Shown: positions 23,860-35,760, numbered from the stretch's first letter. The stretch is DNA of 64,000 bases from Channa striata (GCA_033026295.1 CM065172.1:11267665-11331664); one strand, 5' to 3'. The notes: generated by a model not told the origin, from the letters alone. Numbers and translations: made by a program.

Positions 23860-24140
23860 AGATTAAAGTGACATAAAAGTCCCGTGTGGGAGGAGGGAGG
23901 GCAGAGAATCCAGGTCACCCCCATTTGTCCCCCTGCCTGACAGCAGCTATATCGCTATCCAATCCAATAAAAGTCCCCCCCTCCTCCTTTTGCTTTAATT
24001 AATTTTACAGCTAGCTTGCTTAATTACTTTCAATCAAAATCCTCTTGCCATCACAAAATTAGAAATGGTTCAACTCCATTAGTCTAAATTCTTCATTTAC
24101 ATACACAAAGACTGTCAGCTCTTGCTAAGCAAACGGCCTC
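23860..24140. promoter_or_regulatory. candidate conserved non-coding element
   Basis: Unique sequence with GCTTTAATTAATTTTACAG, GCTTAATTACTTTCAATC, CTCCATTAGTCTAAATTC and two TGTCAGC/CTGACA-type words. This resembles enhancers near developmental transcription factors. Confidence 0.42.
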
Positions 24141-24859
24141 CTGCTTGATGAGATTGTTTTTTTCCACACACTCTATCACTCTCTCACTTACACACACGCA
24201 TGCGACGGTGGTGTTAATTTTTTTGAAAGGAGAAAAGTAGCATAAAATTATTTGATCCCCTTACTTAAGACATTCTCTGCTTAATCAGGGTTCAGGTAAG
24301 CTGTGGTGCACATCATCCGAAGTAATAGAGAGGTAAGTGTGTGTCCACTGTTAAGCTGTTGAAACTGCTCGCGTCCAAAACTCTATGTCAAACGAAAACT
24401 GCCAGACCTTATACAATGTGGCACAAAATATATGCTGCGCATAAGGGATAAACAGAATTAGTCAGGCATTACCCAAGGTCATGTACGCGAAGCTAACTAG
24501 TTCTTTCAGAGGATTAGCTATTATTATTTTCCAACCAATATGAGCATCAGATCACCTGGTGAAACACGGTGCCCTATAATTCCGTCTCCTTTGCGGCAAT
24601 GTGTCACTACTCCTGACTAGACTGTGGAAATCAGCGGTACGCTATCACCAGTCGGCTGCTGTGAGCAAAGCAACAAGATTTTTCAGAGGGGTGAGGGCCC
24701 GTGGCCTCCTGCCCGTTCACTTCAACTTGGCACACAGGCATCCTCTCCATCACACACACAGCCCCAGGCCTGCACATCATCAAGAATTAAGGACATGCAG
24801 ATAGGGTTAGTGCACTGACCAAAGTGAAAACCCAGACGCACGAGCACACCACCACATGT

Positions 24860-24866
<7 letters not shown>

Positions 24867-24897
<31 letters not shown>
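24867..24897 (+). repeat. CA microsatellite
   Basis: About fifteen CA units preceded by TGCATGCGCG. Confidence 0.96.
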
Positions 24898-24899
<2 letters not shown>

Positions 24900-25712
24900 C
24901 GAACATGCACTGGTACAATAATTAGGTCCTGAGCTGAGCACACAGTTCTGCAGCGCACTACCACAAAATATATTGACACTAAACCTACATGTTTGTCAGT
25001 GACACTTTCCTATTGCGTTCATTTTCCTACTTACATGCATGCTTACTTAGCAGGCCTAGCACAAAACCACATAACACAACAGCCTTTGATCTGCTGTATT
25101 CATGATCTCCGTTGCTCTTTTTAAAGGTAGCATTGTGGGAGGTGAAAAACACTTTGAAAAGGAAACAGACAGGGCAGATTTGTAGCGTTTCCAAAAGTTG
25201 TGCCACAGCCTGGAAATGCTCATAACGCCATGGTACCCGAGAGCTGACGTGTGGCGTTTCAAAAAAGGGCCGCTGGGCTCGAAGCAACGCAGGTCGACCT
25301 GGTCGCTCTACCCGGTGTCTGGAATCACCGTCTTCCCTTGCCCTCTTTACCCAGTCCTATTAACACTGTTAATTATCGAAATCCATCATTCTTGGGGTAA
25401 ATGAGGACTGCCTCTTTAATTCAATTTAATAGGATCGTTTTCCAACTCACATTCACTTAGCCCCAGCTGCCCGCCCACTAGTTCCCCACTGTGTCTGCCC
25501 CTACTGTATCTTGACTCCTTTGGCTGTATCTTCGACGGTCTGGCTTTTTCCGTTGGGGGAAGGGGAGGGTGACGAGGGCTAAGGCTTTCATGGCAGCGAT
25601 GGGCCAACACTCTGTTGCTCTTCCATGTCTTGTCTTGGCTCGGCTGGTGGCGAGCAGCAGTTCTTGGTTCCCAGTCTGCTGTGCACACTGACTGTCGTTC
25701 TCTCTCTCTCCA

Positions 25713-25716
<4 letters not shown>

Positions 25717-25744
<28 letters not shown>
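25717..25744 (+). repeat. CA microsatellite
   Basis: About fourteen CA units preceded by a short CT tract. Confidence 0.96.
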
Positions 25745-25746
<2 letters not shown>

Positions 25747-26559
25747 ACGCACACAGACTCGAAGTACGAGTGATGCTCACCGGGGCTTAGCTAATCCTGT
25801 CACATCAGGCCACACCGGCTGAGTTGAGGCCTTTAACAGAAACCACCTCCCCCCCCATCCACCACCTCCGTGCACCTCCACACTTCACCACCACTCCTTC
25901 CCTGACTGACATTCACATTCTCTCTCTCTCTCACCCCTTTGTTCATTTCACAAGGTCATGGGTTGCAGACTACGGCACGCGAGTGGTGAAACCAGACAGC
26001 TGACAAATCTGTGTGTACTGTACTTTCATTAAAACTTGTTTTTTCAAGCTTGAAATTATTTTTTAACGTGACCATATAAAGATTTTTATGTACTCTGTAA
26101 CGTGAAAAAATGTTTAAGAAGCTATTTTAATGATAACAGTAATTGGGAGAGAGTGACATGCGTGTCATTTGCTATGAAGGGACGTCACCAAAATGTGTTT
26201 ATAAAATATACAGGTGTCATTTTGTATTTTCTTGCCTGTGGTGTGACATAGTGGTATCGGTATCAAAACACATTTTCCATGAAACATTGCCAGGCTGTGG
26301 AAACTGGACACTCATGCCCTTTAATCTGACTTTCTATCTATAAAAGTGCAGATATATCATGACCGACTTAGACTGCGTTTTATGGGCCTTCTAAGATCTT
26401 CCTTACTGAGAATTATCTGTGCTGAGGCCAGCAAGATTTTTCCTCAAGTTTAAATGCAATTACAAACAACAGTAAAAACAAAAATACATTCAAATGTATT
26501 TTTTAATTATTCAATAATTTATAAGAAAAAAAGCTATGAGTTCACTGTTCCATGTAACA

Positions 26560-27130
26560 ATGCTGTCCTTTGAATTCCCTTAAGAATGTGTTGCATATTA
26601 GACAGCCTAATGCCATTATTCAGTTTGAGGGTAAATTTGCCCTAATTTCCACAGTACACCCCCTCTCATCCAAACACGCTTTAACCCACACAGTGTTCTC
26701 TTTAAAAATTTCCCAGACTCATTCTTTAGCCATTTGAGACAGACTCTGGGAGAGTTTCAAATGATTTTAGCCATGATTTAATTTGGTTTGTTAAAGGGTG
26801 AGGTCAGCACAATGGGAGACGAGCCTCTAAATCCACTACGTTCACCCAAAATACCCAGATGAGATAATCATTGGTGACGTCTACGAAAACACTTATTATA
26901 TTTGCCCATCGCCTGGCTGAAGCTGTTAAAACCCATCAGCGTTATTCCCATTTTTTTCTCTGGGAAAAAAAAAATTAGCTCGACTTATAGTCAAAACTGT
27001 CAGCCCCTTTAAAGAGGCCGTGCAACATTGTTGAAGCTGCGGATAGAGTTTATAAATGGAAAAAGACAGGGCAGAGAGCTATTGGGTGTCTACTCAATAC
27101 TCATTTTGTTTGCACCCAATACTAATTCAA
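26560..27130. promoter_or_regulatory. candidate conserved non-coding element(s)
   Basis: A long unique, motif-dense segment: CCTAATGCCATTATTCAG, GCCATGATTTAATTTGG, TAAAGGGTGAGGTCA, ACTGTCAGCCCCTTTAAAG and AATACTAATTCAATAAAAC. A short A-run at 26964-26972 may separate two elements. Conservation is unmeasured. Confidence 0.38.
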
Positions 27131-27739
27131 TAAAACATGCACAACTTTTTAATTGGTCTTACAGATATCAACCATTTCAAGGAAGCCGGACAAGGATAGC
27201 AGATACTATAGTTATACTTCCTTCTTTACTAGATACAGTACTACAAACAGGCTATTTTTGTGGGCTGGAAACTGTGATTTGAACTACTTGTCCACGCAAT
27301 TTGAAAAGGCTTGGGGCGGACGAGGCAGCAGAGAAGATAAGAAATGGATCAACCTGAGTCTCTCTCGTAGCTTCATTTATTTTAAATCCAAGCCCAATTT
27401 GCAGACTGCACACCGGCAGGCCCTGTCAGCTCCAACTAGCACGGAGATATTTAAAATCATTAATGCCGTACAGCAGCAGCCTGAGCGTGTGCGACACAAG
27501 CTGTCACGGTGTGAAACAAAGTCAGATCTCTAACTGCAACAGCTTCAAATTTTGAAAGTACCTGAGCACACAAACCCAACAATACAAGCAAATGACCAAA
27601 AAAAAAAAGAGAAAAAGTGAGCGCTATACTTGTAATCTATTAAATATATCCACAGTGCAGGGGCTGGCCCCATAGAAGCAGGGGTCAGGATATGAAACGC
27701 ACAGGCTATCCACCTCCCGACAGGATATCCTCATGGATC

Positions 27740-28060
27740 AGCAGCAGTAGCCATGTTGACCCGCCCCGTTATTAAAGAGGCTAATCTGTTCAACATGTCA
27801 ATGTTAGCACTTTTAGCTGCGATTAATAAAAGAAGACCCCAAGAGTGCTGTGTGTGCTTTTTCAGTGCCCCGGGTTGTTTTCATTTGGTTTGTATTTTTA
27901 GTAGTTTTCACTGTTTGGTAATTCAACAGTCCTCTTTCCTCCTATTAGCATAAACTGTGTAAATTATTAACTTTGTTAAAAGAATTATAATTGGCCCGGA
28001 ATCCTTTGACTCTGAAGCCTTGTGTCTTTCATTTTCTGCCAATGGCAAAAGCTCACTGAG
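27740..28060. promoter_or_regulatory. candidate conserved non-coding element
   Basis: Contains CCCGTTATTAAAGAGG, GCGATTAATAAAAG, AAATTATTAACTTTG, TAATTGGCCCGGAATCC and GCCAATGGCAAAAG. The mix of homeobox words and CCAAT-type words in unique DNA suggests an enhancer. Confidence 0.36.
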
Positions 28061-28561
28061 GTTTTTGCAGATATCATTAAAGCAAATGTAACTTTATATT
28101 TTATAGATACAGAACAATATGCATGCGATGCTTGACTATGAAGCCATTTATGTGATGCTTAAAATGTATGGCCCAGTGGCTTTCACAGGGTGGAAGTAAT
28201 AGAACTGCTCTCTAACAGACTTGCTTTCTAAGTGCCTGGTGCTGTGTCTTAATTTGTAATCTAGTCAAACCAATTGTCCGCTAGCTAAAAAGGTCACAGA
28301 GACAATAGACTACACAGCCTCCCGGAATGTAGAGAAAGCCCAGGGTGTCTTTTGTAGCTTTTTAACCAAAGATGTAATTAAGACACCTTCATCTTCAGGG
28401 GTGAGAAGGGCACCAACAAGAGTCTGCTGGAAACACACGAGGAACTTCACATTACTGAAAACAGAAGCGAGACACACGCTAACACAGAACATTTGGTTGG
28501 AGGTAAAAAGCACCTGTCTCCGCAGCAAAATGTCACCGCTGAGGACATCTGCTAAGCTTAC

Positions 28562-28606
28562 CTGCTCATGCATCCAGCGTGTGATTTTATACATTGTGAC
28601 CAACGA
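28562..28606 (-). other. exon-like segment, 45 nt
   Basis: On the minus strand, 'gctttcctcgccacag' is followed by 45 bases and then CAG|gtaagc, a consensus donor. Two of three frames are open; phase 0 reads SLVTMYKITRWMHEQ, exactly 15 codons. Both sites are good and the length is a multiple of three, as for a cassette exon. The pyrimidine tract is short and the frame is also open beyond the sites. I do not recognise the peptide. It could be a coding exon of a minus-strand gene, an lncRNA exon, or chance. Confidence 0.3.
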
Positions 28607-28669
28607 CTGTGGCGAGGAAAGCGCGCTGGCAAAAACTGAGTGATGCAAAGCAACACAGTAGAGGCAGAG

Positions 28670-28800
28670 GGGGGGGGACTTAAAGGACGTGATTTATCTG
28701 GGCTTGATTGCGTGTTAATCGAGGTTACGTGTATTAAGTGGAATCTAATTGGAACAGACACTGGCAGTCTGACAGATCGACATGATGCAGATGGATTGAG
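28670..28800. promoter_or_regulatory. candidate conserved non-coding element
   Basis: After a G-run, the sequence GGACGTGATTTATCTGGG, GTGTTAATCGAGGTTACG, GGAATCTAATTGG and GTCTGACAGATCGACATG packs HOX/PBX-like and MEIS/TGIF-like words into 130 bases. Confidence 0.36.
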
Positions 28801-30096
28801 GTGGGGAGAAAGGGGGAGCGAGGGAGACAGGAAAAGAAAGAGGGAACAAGAGAGAGAAGGGTAGTGCAATTGAGAAGAGGCAGAGCTGAGGCAAATGAAA
28901 CACACCATTTTGTCGCTATGCACAGTCACATAGAAAGAGTTCCTTCAAACCGTGTCTTAAAAAGTTGGAAGAAAAACATCACAGCCTTCAAAGGAGCCGA
29001 ATCAAGAAAAAACAAGAGTCTGCTGTTGGGTTCGTCTCACGTGTGTCTCGTGATTGGCGGCTGATGAGACATGTAACCCTTCTAGAGGAGGACACACACG
29101 GCCGAGATTGTGAGTGACAGGGCACAGCACTGGAGTACGCCCTCCCCCTCCAATTGACACAAACATTAATTTCAGCTTTATTGAAAATGAGGGTAAACCC
29201 CCCCCCACCCAAAAAAAAAAAACATACGGCCAAGTGACAGCTGCTGAAAAATTTCTCACCTCAATGAGGCAACGAGCAACTGTTCCATGGGTCCCTCTGA
29301 CTCTGTGCAGCTCCTGACAACTGTTTCAAAGACTCTCTCTGCTCCCCAAATCTAAGGTATTTAGCTGGTGGGCTGGATGACCCATCAAATGTTACCACAG
29401 TAACAGGCCGTAAAAGAAGACCACCTGTTGAGGCCGAGCAACTGCTAACACATATGCCACAGACTCTATGGATAAATAAGGAGAACACGCTTTGTGGAAA
29501 ATGTTCAGAAAACAGAACTTGGATTTTAAAGTTCAACATTAAATGCTGCATAGACATGCTTTTATGAGAGCGTTGCTTTGAACTGGTCAGCGCAGCTATT
29601 AGTTGGTAACGGGGACAAAGTGTGAGTGACAAGAGTGGCCACAAAGCAGCGAATAGCCCAGGAGCAAAAATGGCTGTCACAGCAGCATTATCTGAATCTG
29701 GGTTAAAAATGAAGTAGTTCCCAACGAAAGGGTCACGTCCACTGATAGCTGGCCCAAAACGTGAATGTTCGCAAATGTACTAAAAAAAAAAAAAAAGGAA
29801 ATTAATGAAACCATGTACAAAGGGCTGAAAAGGGAAACAGTATAAAGACAAAGAGATAGAGAGAGGAACTACATGCACAATTCAGAGGTTGGTTTGCAGG
29901 ATACTCGAGCACTCAAAACTTCACTCATCAACACAAAATGCCCAAATTGCTCCCGACACGATCAGTCATAGTGCAGAGACAGAGGAATTGCTTCGGTCAG
30001 CCACTGATTTGATTTATTATGACTGTTACACTAATGGCATTAATAAGGGCAAAATTGCTATTTTAAAACGCAGAATTTTCTGTTAATTTAGCTCAC

Positions 30097-30117
30097 CTTG
30101 TTGCCTTCGTCCTCTTC
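30097..30117 (-). other. microexon-like segment, 21 nt
   Basis: On the minus strand 'gtgtttttcatgtag' precedes 21 bases, GAAGAGGACGAAGGCAACAAG, followed by the donor 'gtgagc'. The frame gives EEDEGNK, charged and glycine-bearing like many neuronal microexons of 3-27 nt. The upstream tract is weak. With such a short segment chance is a serious alternative. Confidence 0.2.
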
Positions 30118-31880
30118 CTACATGAAAAACACTCGCGTGTGTCAGCCGACTGCGTCCATGTCTCCTATGTAACAAGCTATAAGGTCATCTCTGTTTTCCA
30201 GGTTTGGTTTACAATATCAGTAGATTGCAACATTTCGCCCGGATTAAAAACATGAGCTTTGAAATCCAGCTCTTGACTACAACGTTGTTTTCACCAGCTG
30301 GCCCTGATAAAGTACACTAACCTCATAGTATTAGAAACTAAACCTTCCCCATAAATGGACAGTAATATGTTTTACTGAATAGTTGGGAAACCTAATTTTG
30401 ATATCGCAAGAAAGCTGTTTAAAATCTAAGTGCATTAAAATAAATGTGCTCATGAACTTTATGTTCAGTTTACTCAAAACGTATGATTTCAGCACAGTGA
30501 ATGTGTCTGCAGGTTTCCTGTGTGTTTGTGCTGAATGAGTGTGTGCGTATGTTAGCACTCATCAGCCTCTAACATTGAGAGAAATGACACTCTGTGATCA
30601 AGGACATGAATTGCTCATTGATTTTTAGGGGCCAGCTTAACTATCCATTCCAATTGATTTTTAGCTTTGCTGGGTGTGCGAGTTATGGCAAATTTAATGT
30701 ATCATCTGTATGTGTACTCATCACCTACTGCAAGAGGATTTACAATAGTCTGTGGAATATGCCTATACAACAGCACATGAGCATGTAAGAGTGGAGCTCT
30801 ATCATTTTGTGTTTGTTTTCTATCATATATTTCAAAAAGCAAAACCCATAACTCTTGTGCATCATGGGTTTAAAAGGTTATCTCAGGTTTTACCTCAATA
30901 CACTAATGGTAAATAAAAACCCAAGTATGTTTAGTACAAACGACTGTTGCTTGGAGCATGCATTTCAGCTTGCAATATGGCTTAGCCACGCTAACCAGAC
31001 ATGAGTAGATATTTCAAAAGGGCTAAGGCCCCTATTCAGCACAGTCAGTCATACCATGGCTTTGCCACAAACCATCACCACGGAAAAAAAGCAGATAACT
31101 GTAGGATTCTTTTATAACAACTTGTTTTTCTGAAACAGACAGTCATTTTTTAATTTATGAGGATATTAGCATAATAACTCATATTACCTATCAATTAACT
31201 ATTGATATAAACTATTAATAATCCATGGTTTGTGCATGTAGGAGCAATGTGATCCAAAAGGCGTTCTAAAGTCATCTGTCAGGTAGAAAGTCATTAAAAT
31301 AGGGGCTCGTTTTCCTTAGCCAAGCTTAAGTTTCACTGAGACAGGGATACATTTCTATTCTTTAGCAAAAGGCTGTGCTCTCATATGATATCATCTCCTT
31401 TAGAACATTACTCTCAATGGCTAGTCTCTGTTGTCTTTTGTAATTTTCTCCAATTCAAACTGCCCTTTTTTTTTCCAAATGCTTGTGGTGAAGCGGTCCT
31501 CTATGTGAGGTAACTGCCTTTTGTTCAGGACTGCATAAAGCACACTTTGCTCCATCCTTTAAAAACACAAGTCTGCTTAATTAATGTTTTACAAGTGCTT
31601 CTGTATTCTTAGTTTAAAAAAAAGAAGCCTTTATCAAAGGCGGCAGGTTCAGATTACGTACACTAATTGAAATTTTGAATTTCTAAGCCAACTTCTTTTT
31701 TTCTCTGCTCACACTGCTTCTCCCAGCGCTCACAATAAACCCAGGCATTTTGTAGTCCACAAATGACACCAAATCATCTAAGTAATATGCACTTTTCTTT
31801 TTTTGCCGCATTCTCATGTTCTGCTAGTGGGTTCATGAGACAGCTTAATAAAGCAGTAAATGTGTGGGGAAGCCTAAAAG

Positions 31881-31884
31881 CGTG

Positions 31885-31923
<39 letters not shown>
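31881..31923 (+). repeat. TG microsatellite
   Basis: About twenty TG units with one CG interruption near 31891. Confidence 0.96.
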
Positions 31924-31925
<2 letters not shown>

Positions 31926-33543
31926 GCACATCTGTGCCTATGTGCGCATGCATGTAATCGTTTTTTACCTCCACCAGAGACCTTACAGCAGAAGGCAAAG
32001 CCTGCCTCCACCCTCTAAGAATAATGCAACAATAATCCAATGAACACAACGCAATTACTAATAACCAAACTAATGTTAAAACTAAGACACTTATCTCATG
32101 GCTTGACAATGATAGAGCCCATGTTAATGCAGCCTGAGGTAAATGAATACAGCATAATTTACAAGTTATACTTGCATAGGCTGCTGGAGGAAGGCAGGCT
32201 GTGTGAACAGTTGCAGGTGTGGGAACAGAGAGGCTTAGGCCAAGTTTGGACAATCATCACAGACAATAAACAGCATAAAAGAGGAAACAGGTTTCTGTGC
32301 ACTCACGACAGTTATCGGAGATCTGGTTGGAGATTGGAGCAACTAGCATATGGAATTATTGCTGTTTAGCTCAGTTCATATCCTGCATATACGTGCATGA
32401 TTGTTTTTGTAGGGGAAGCTTTCAACCTTTTCTACCATCATTGTTAACAGGCAGGGTAGCTGTAGCAAGCAATTACATAAATTACAGAGTTAAAAAAAAA
32501 GTCATCCTTGATAACCTTTGTTCTCAGTTAATCATTGCAGGGAAAGAAAACTGCTTCTCATCTCTTTTGTATTTACCCAAACTCCCTCCTTTCAACAGGG
32601 TATTATTTTATTGGCTTGTTTTGCAAGCATTATAACTTTGCATTCTTCTCCCAAGGTCAGTTTCTAGTGTGCCACGAGGAGTATTTACACATGGGCCTTT
32701 TCAGGTCAGTTCTATTGTATTTACATCAAATAATTTTTGATAAGGGATGTAAAAGACCTATAAACCCAACATCATAAACGGGAGAGGTGTACCTGAAATA
32801 AGGACAAAAGATCAACGGCTGAATTTTTTCTTATCTTAGACACGTTGATATTTTTGAGTCAACTCTCTTCCCTCCCTCCCACTCAACCACCGCAACCCCC
32901 GCCTTTCTCCCTCTCGCTCACACAGGACTGAAGCTTGTGGACTTGTTAGATTTAGTCCAATGGCTTCCCAGTGCGGCCAGCGAGCAAGCTCTTGTTTCAT
33001 AGAGAAGTACCTCCCCTGTTATCTCCCTAGCACTATAATCACTTAACAAAGACTTGGGCATTTGCACAAATTAAAACATCAATAATGCATAAGTGCTTTT
33101 CAGTTTTGAGCTATAGTGTCCCTGTATTGGGATGAAATACCCCTCTACCAGTGGAAAAACTCTAGCTTGCCATCTTCTGTCGTTAAAGAAGCCACGGCAC
33201 TGCTTTGAAGAACGGCCCCCCCCTTCTTTTAAAGTTGAGGCTAAAGCTGCGGTGAACATTTGGGATCAACTTCAGTAACAGGACAAAATGGCTGGGCTGA
33301 GTGGGATGCGGAAGTTGTTTTAAAGCAAGAGGCGGTAAGTGGTGGTGGTGCATCAATGCAAACAGGCAACACCCTTGAGTGGCGCAGCGTGGCATCCTTC
33401 CATAAACAACACCACCGCCATGTCCCCGACATTTATGATTTGTGGTCATAATGGCAGCACAGGCCTGATTCTAATCCAAGTCTGCATGTTTGCTCTATCG
33501 TTACATGGCTAAATCTGCCCGACCTAGTCTCTTATTTTCCCAG

Positions 33544-33702
33544 ATGAAAACACCAGACGTTTCATATGGTTGTCAGAAAGCTTTGCTTAAAACAAGTCAT
33601 ATGAGAACATTACACTTGGGGGAGGAAGCAAAGGGTGGGGGCATCATGGGAAAGAAAGCTGTAACAATTTTAAACCAGGATGCTTTTCAGGCTACTGTTT
33701 GA
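33544..33702 (+). other. exon-like segment with ATG and stop
   Basis: A good acceptor, 'ctcttattttcccag', ends at 33543. The next base starts an ATG frame of 52 codons ending in TGA at 33700-33702: MKTPDVSYGCQKALLKTSHM, then a lysine/glycine-rich part and ILNQDAFQATV. The frame also extends upstream of the acceptor to 33490. No domain or family recognised, and no poly(A) signal lies close after it. It could be the last exon of an lncRNA with a small frame, or chance. Confidence 0.22.
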
Positions 33703-34179
33703 TTCAAGAAAAAAACCTTCATATTTATTACTGCAGTCGTGTATATGAACTGGTTTGCACTTACTATGGAGGAGTTAAGTATTATTATTGGACTTGTAAA
33801 TCCATGATCAGCACCGTTCCAACACCAATAGAGGACGAGCCATCCTATACAGATGGCCTCAAGGACAATTAGCAATAATGATTGGTTGCCACATAAATGA
33901 GGAAAATTCTATTTGCTGCTGCACTTGGTGATGATCACAGACCAAATGTCTCTGACAATAATATGAATGGCTCCTTTAAACTTGAATGTTACTTTTAAAT
34001 ACGGCTTACATATACTGCGCATTGGTGAGAGAACATTTTAAAGTGCCCGTCTATTTCATCTACGAAATACAAAATAAAGAGAAGCAGAACTTTAAATATT
34101 ACACAAACGGCAGCCCATCGTGAAGAACAGAGAGATGAGGCAAATAGCAGTGATCTAAAATATTATCTCTTCAATCATA

Positions 34180-34440
34180 TCCTTTTCCCCAGATATCTTC
34201 ATTTCCCCCCTCCCGTCTCTGTCAGTTAGTCTGGCAAACAATCCCCTTGTTAGCAAACTGTTAAGACAGCCGCTTGGTACACAAATTGCGCTCGACCAAG
34301 CGAATTTGTTTTGCAAGGGTGACCTGTTTAATCATCTCATTTTCTTTGGCGGACATTTATTCATCTGGTTTCCACGGTTACAGAGAACATTAAGGGGCTA
34401 CAGTAATAAGGCTGGAGAGTCAAACAGGTAATAAAAAAAT
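34180..34440. promoter_or_regulatory. candidate conserved non-coding element with nested hairpins
   Basis: Unique sequence running through GTCTGGCAAACAATCC, the inverted-repeat core at 34271-34309, CAAGGGTGACCTGTTTAATC and GGTTTCCACGGTTACAG. There is no simple repeat or coding frame. The compact paired arms make this one of the most constrained-looking segments of the window. Confidence 0.45.
34271..34309. repeat. overlapping inverted repeats (two alternative stems)
   Basis: Stem 1 is perfect: CGCTTGGT (34271-34278) with ACCAAGCG (34295-34302). Stem 2 is ACAAATTGCGCT (34281-34292) with AGCGAATTTGT (34299-34309), 11 pairs with one bulged G. The right arm of stem 1 overlaps the loop and right arm of stem 2, so only one can form at a time. 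As DNA the arms could equally be paired factor sites. Confidence 0.85.
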
Positions 34441-35502
34441 TAACGCCATTTTCCAGCAGCCGAGGACAGTGGGTGAAATGAATCAAGGGAGAGGAGAGAG
34501 AAGCAGCGGGGGGAGCGGGAGTTGGGATGTGGTGGTGGGGGGGCTCCAATATTGTCCAAACAATAAGCCTTAGCGGTTATTTTACTCTGTAGATCAGGTG
34601 GTGCTGTTATGGACATGACACTTTGGGCACAGAGCATAAGAGATAAAGCTTTTAAAGTGGCCCTGCTCCTTTTTTATTGTCATTTAGCGATTACATATCA
34701 GAACAATTAAAAGTTGGCCTGAGATATCTATTAACTTTGCTCTTTTTTATTTCTCCTGTGCTTCAGAAGCGAGATAATTTGCACTCCGTGTCAAGAACAT
34801 GCAAGGGACAACATGACATTTAGATGCCCTGGCGAGAAATGCTTCGTAGTCCTCCCATGTTGAATTGTGCTTTCTAATAGTGCTCTCTGAACAACTAAGC
34901 AACAACGGAAGAAAAAAAAAAAGAGGCTTATAGAATATGGAGTTTATCTCTTACACTTTTGGAAGCCGTGACCTACACAGCAATTGAAAGAGTCCAACTT
35001 CTTGCCAAATATAGAAAATTCAGGCACAATAGGGGGAACAGGTGCTGAGGACCCACAGAAAGTGACAAAGCTGAAGAGCTGGATTGCTGCTGAATGCCAA
35101 ATAAGGCAGCGAGATGCGTCGCACCGAGGCACAAAACGACCCACTGTAATGTGATTTTCTAGGTCTGACGAGTGTCACCGATTCCCACACAAACGGTCTC
35201 CTATGAAGTAAAACAGCATTCAGGGCTGTTTCCAACTTTATTAATAACTAAACAAGAGAAAACAAGCAACAAATTTTGAGCATTACTCATTTCTCCACTC
35301 CTTCTAGAAGTATTTCTAATTGACAGCAGGGCTTTGGCACTCCTAAAATATGTACAAATGTTCTCAACCTAACCCTTAATCATTTAAATCGTCTGGTTTA
35401 ACCTGTATTTGGGCATTTTACAACTCTGCCAACACCTGTCCCCCACCCTTGTGAAAAACAAACCAAATTGAATTCTTTCTTTCTTTCCTGCCTTGTTACT
35501 TT
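34441..35502. other. non-coding stretch, no gene recognised
   Basis: Contains a G-rich stretch near 34507-34543 and unique AT-rich DNA around 34660-34760 that may extend the preceding regulatory island. No gene is seen. Confidence 0.5.
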
Positions 35503-35760
35503 TATATAAGTTGTTGGAGAGGGAGGCGCTGACGGCAGACAACGGGTCTCGGGAGAGGGAGGGAAAAAGAGATGTCAGCCGACCCGGCCTCACACAATCA
35601 AACAAAAGTAGGATACGCACTCCAACATCAAACACACAGCGCTCGCGTGTCACAAGGAGCGCGCTGCCCTCCCCTCCCCTGAGCAGGGCGAGAGCCCGGA
35701 GAAACAAACTCTCATCACAGACAGGGTGAAATCCCCCAAAGGGGGACACGGAGTGGACAG
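35503..35760 (+). promoter_or_regulatory. candidate promoter: TATA box and CpG-rich stretch
   Basis: TATATAAG at 35503-35510 is a near-consensus TATA box. About 30 bases on, CpG density rises sharply: GGCGCTGACGGC, AACGGGTCTCGGG, CAGCGCTCGCGTGTC and GGAGCGCGCTGCC give roughly 15 CpGs in 240 bases, against a CpG-poor background. A start near 35535 would fit. No coding exon follows clearly, so it may drive an lncRNA or enhancer RNA. It could also be a CpG-rich enhancer. Confidence 0.35.

Larger units (their letters stand above)
24141..26559. other. non-coding stretch with two CA microsatellites
   Basis: Unique DNA interrupted by CA tracts at 24867-24897 and 25717-25744. The open frames, including those running through the CA tracts, are not gene-like. 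Confidence 0.6.
28801..33543. other. non-coding stretch, no gene recognised
   Basis: Holds purine-rich DNA at 28800-28860, poly(A) runs (29209-29222, 29780-29794), a large TG tract and the microexon-like segment listed separately. Unique AT-rich segments near 31120-31330 may be regulatory. No gene is recognised. Confidence 0.5.
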
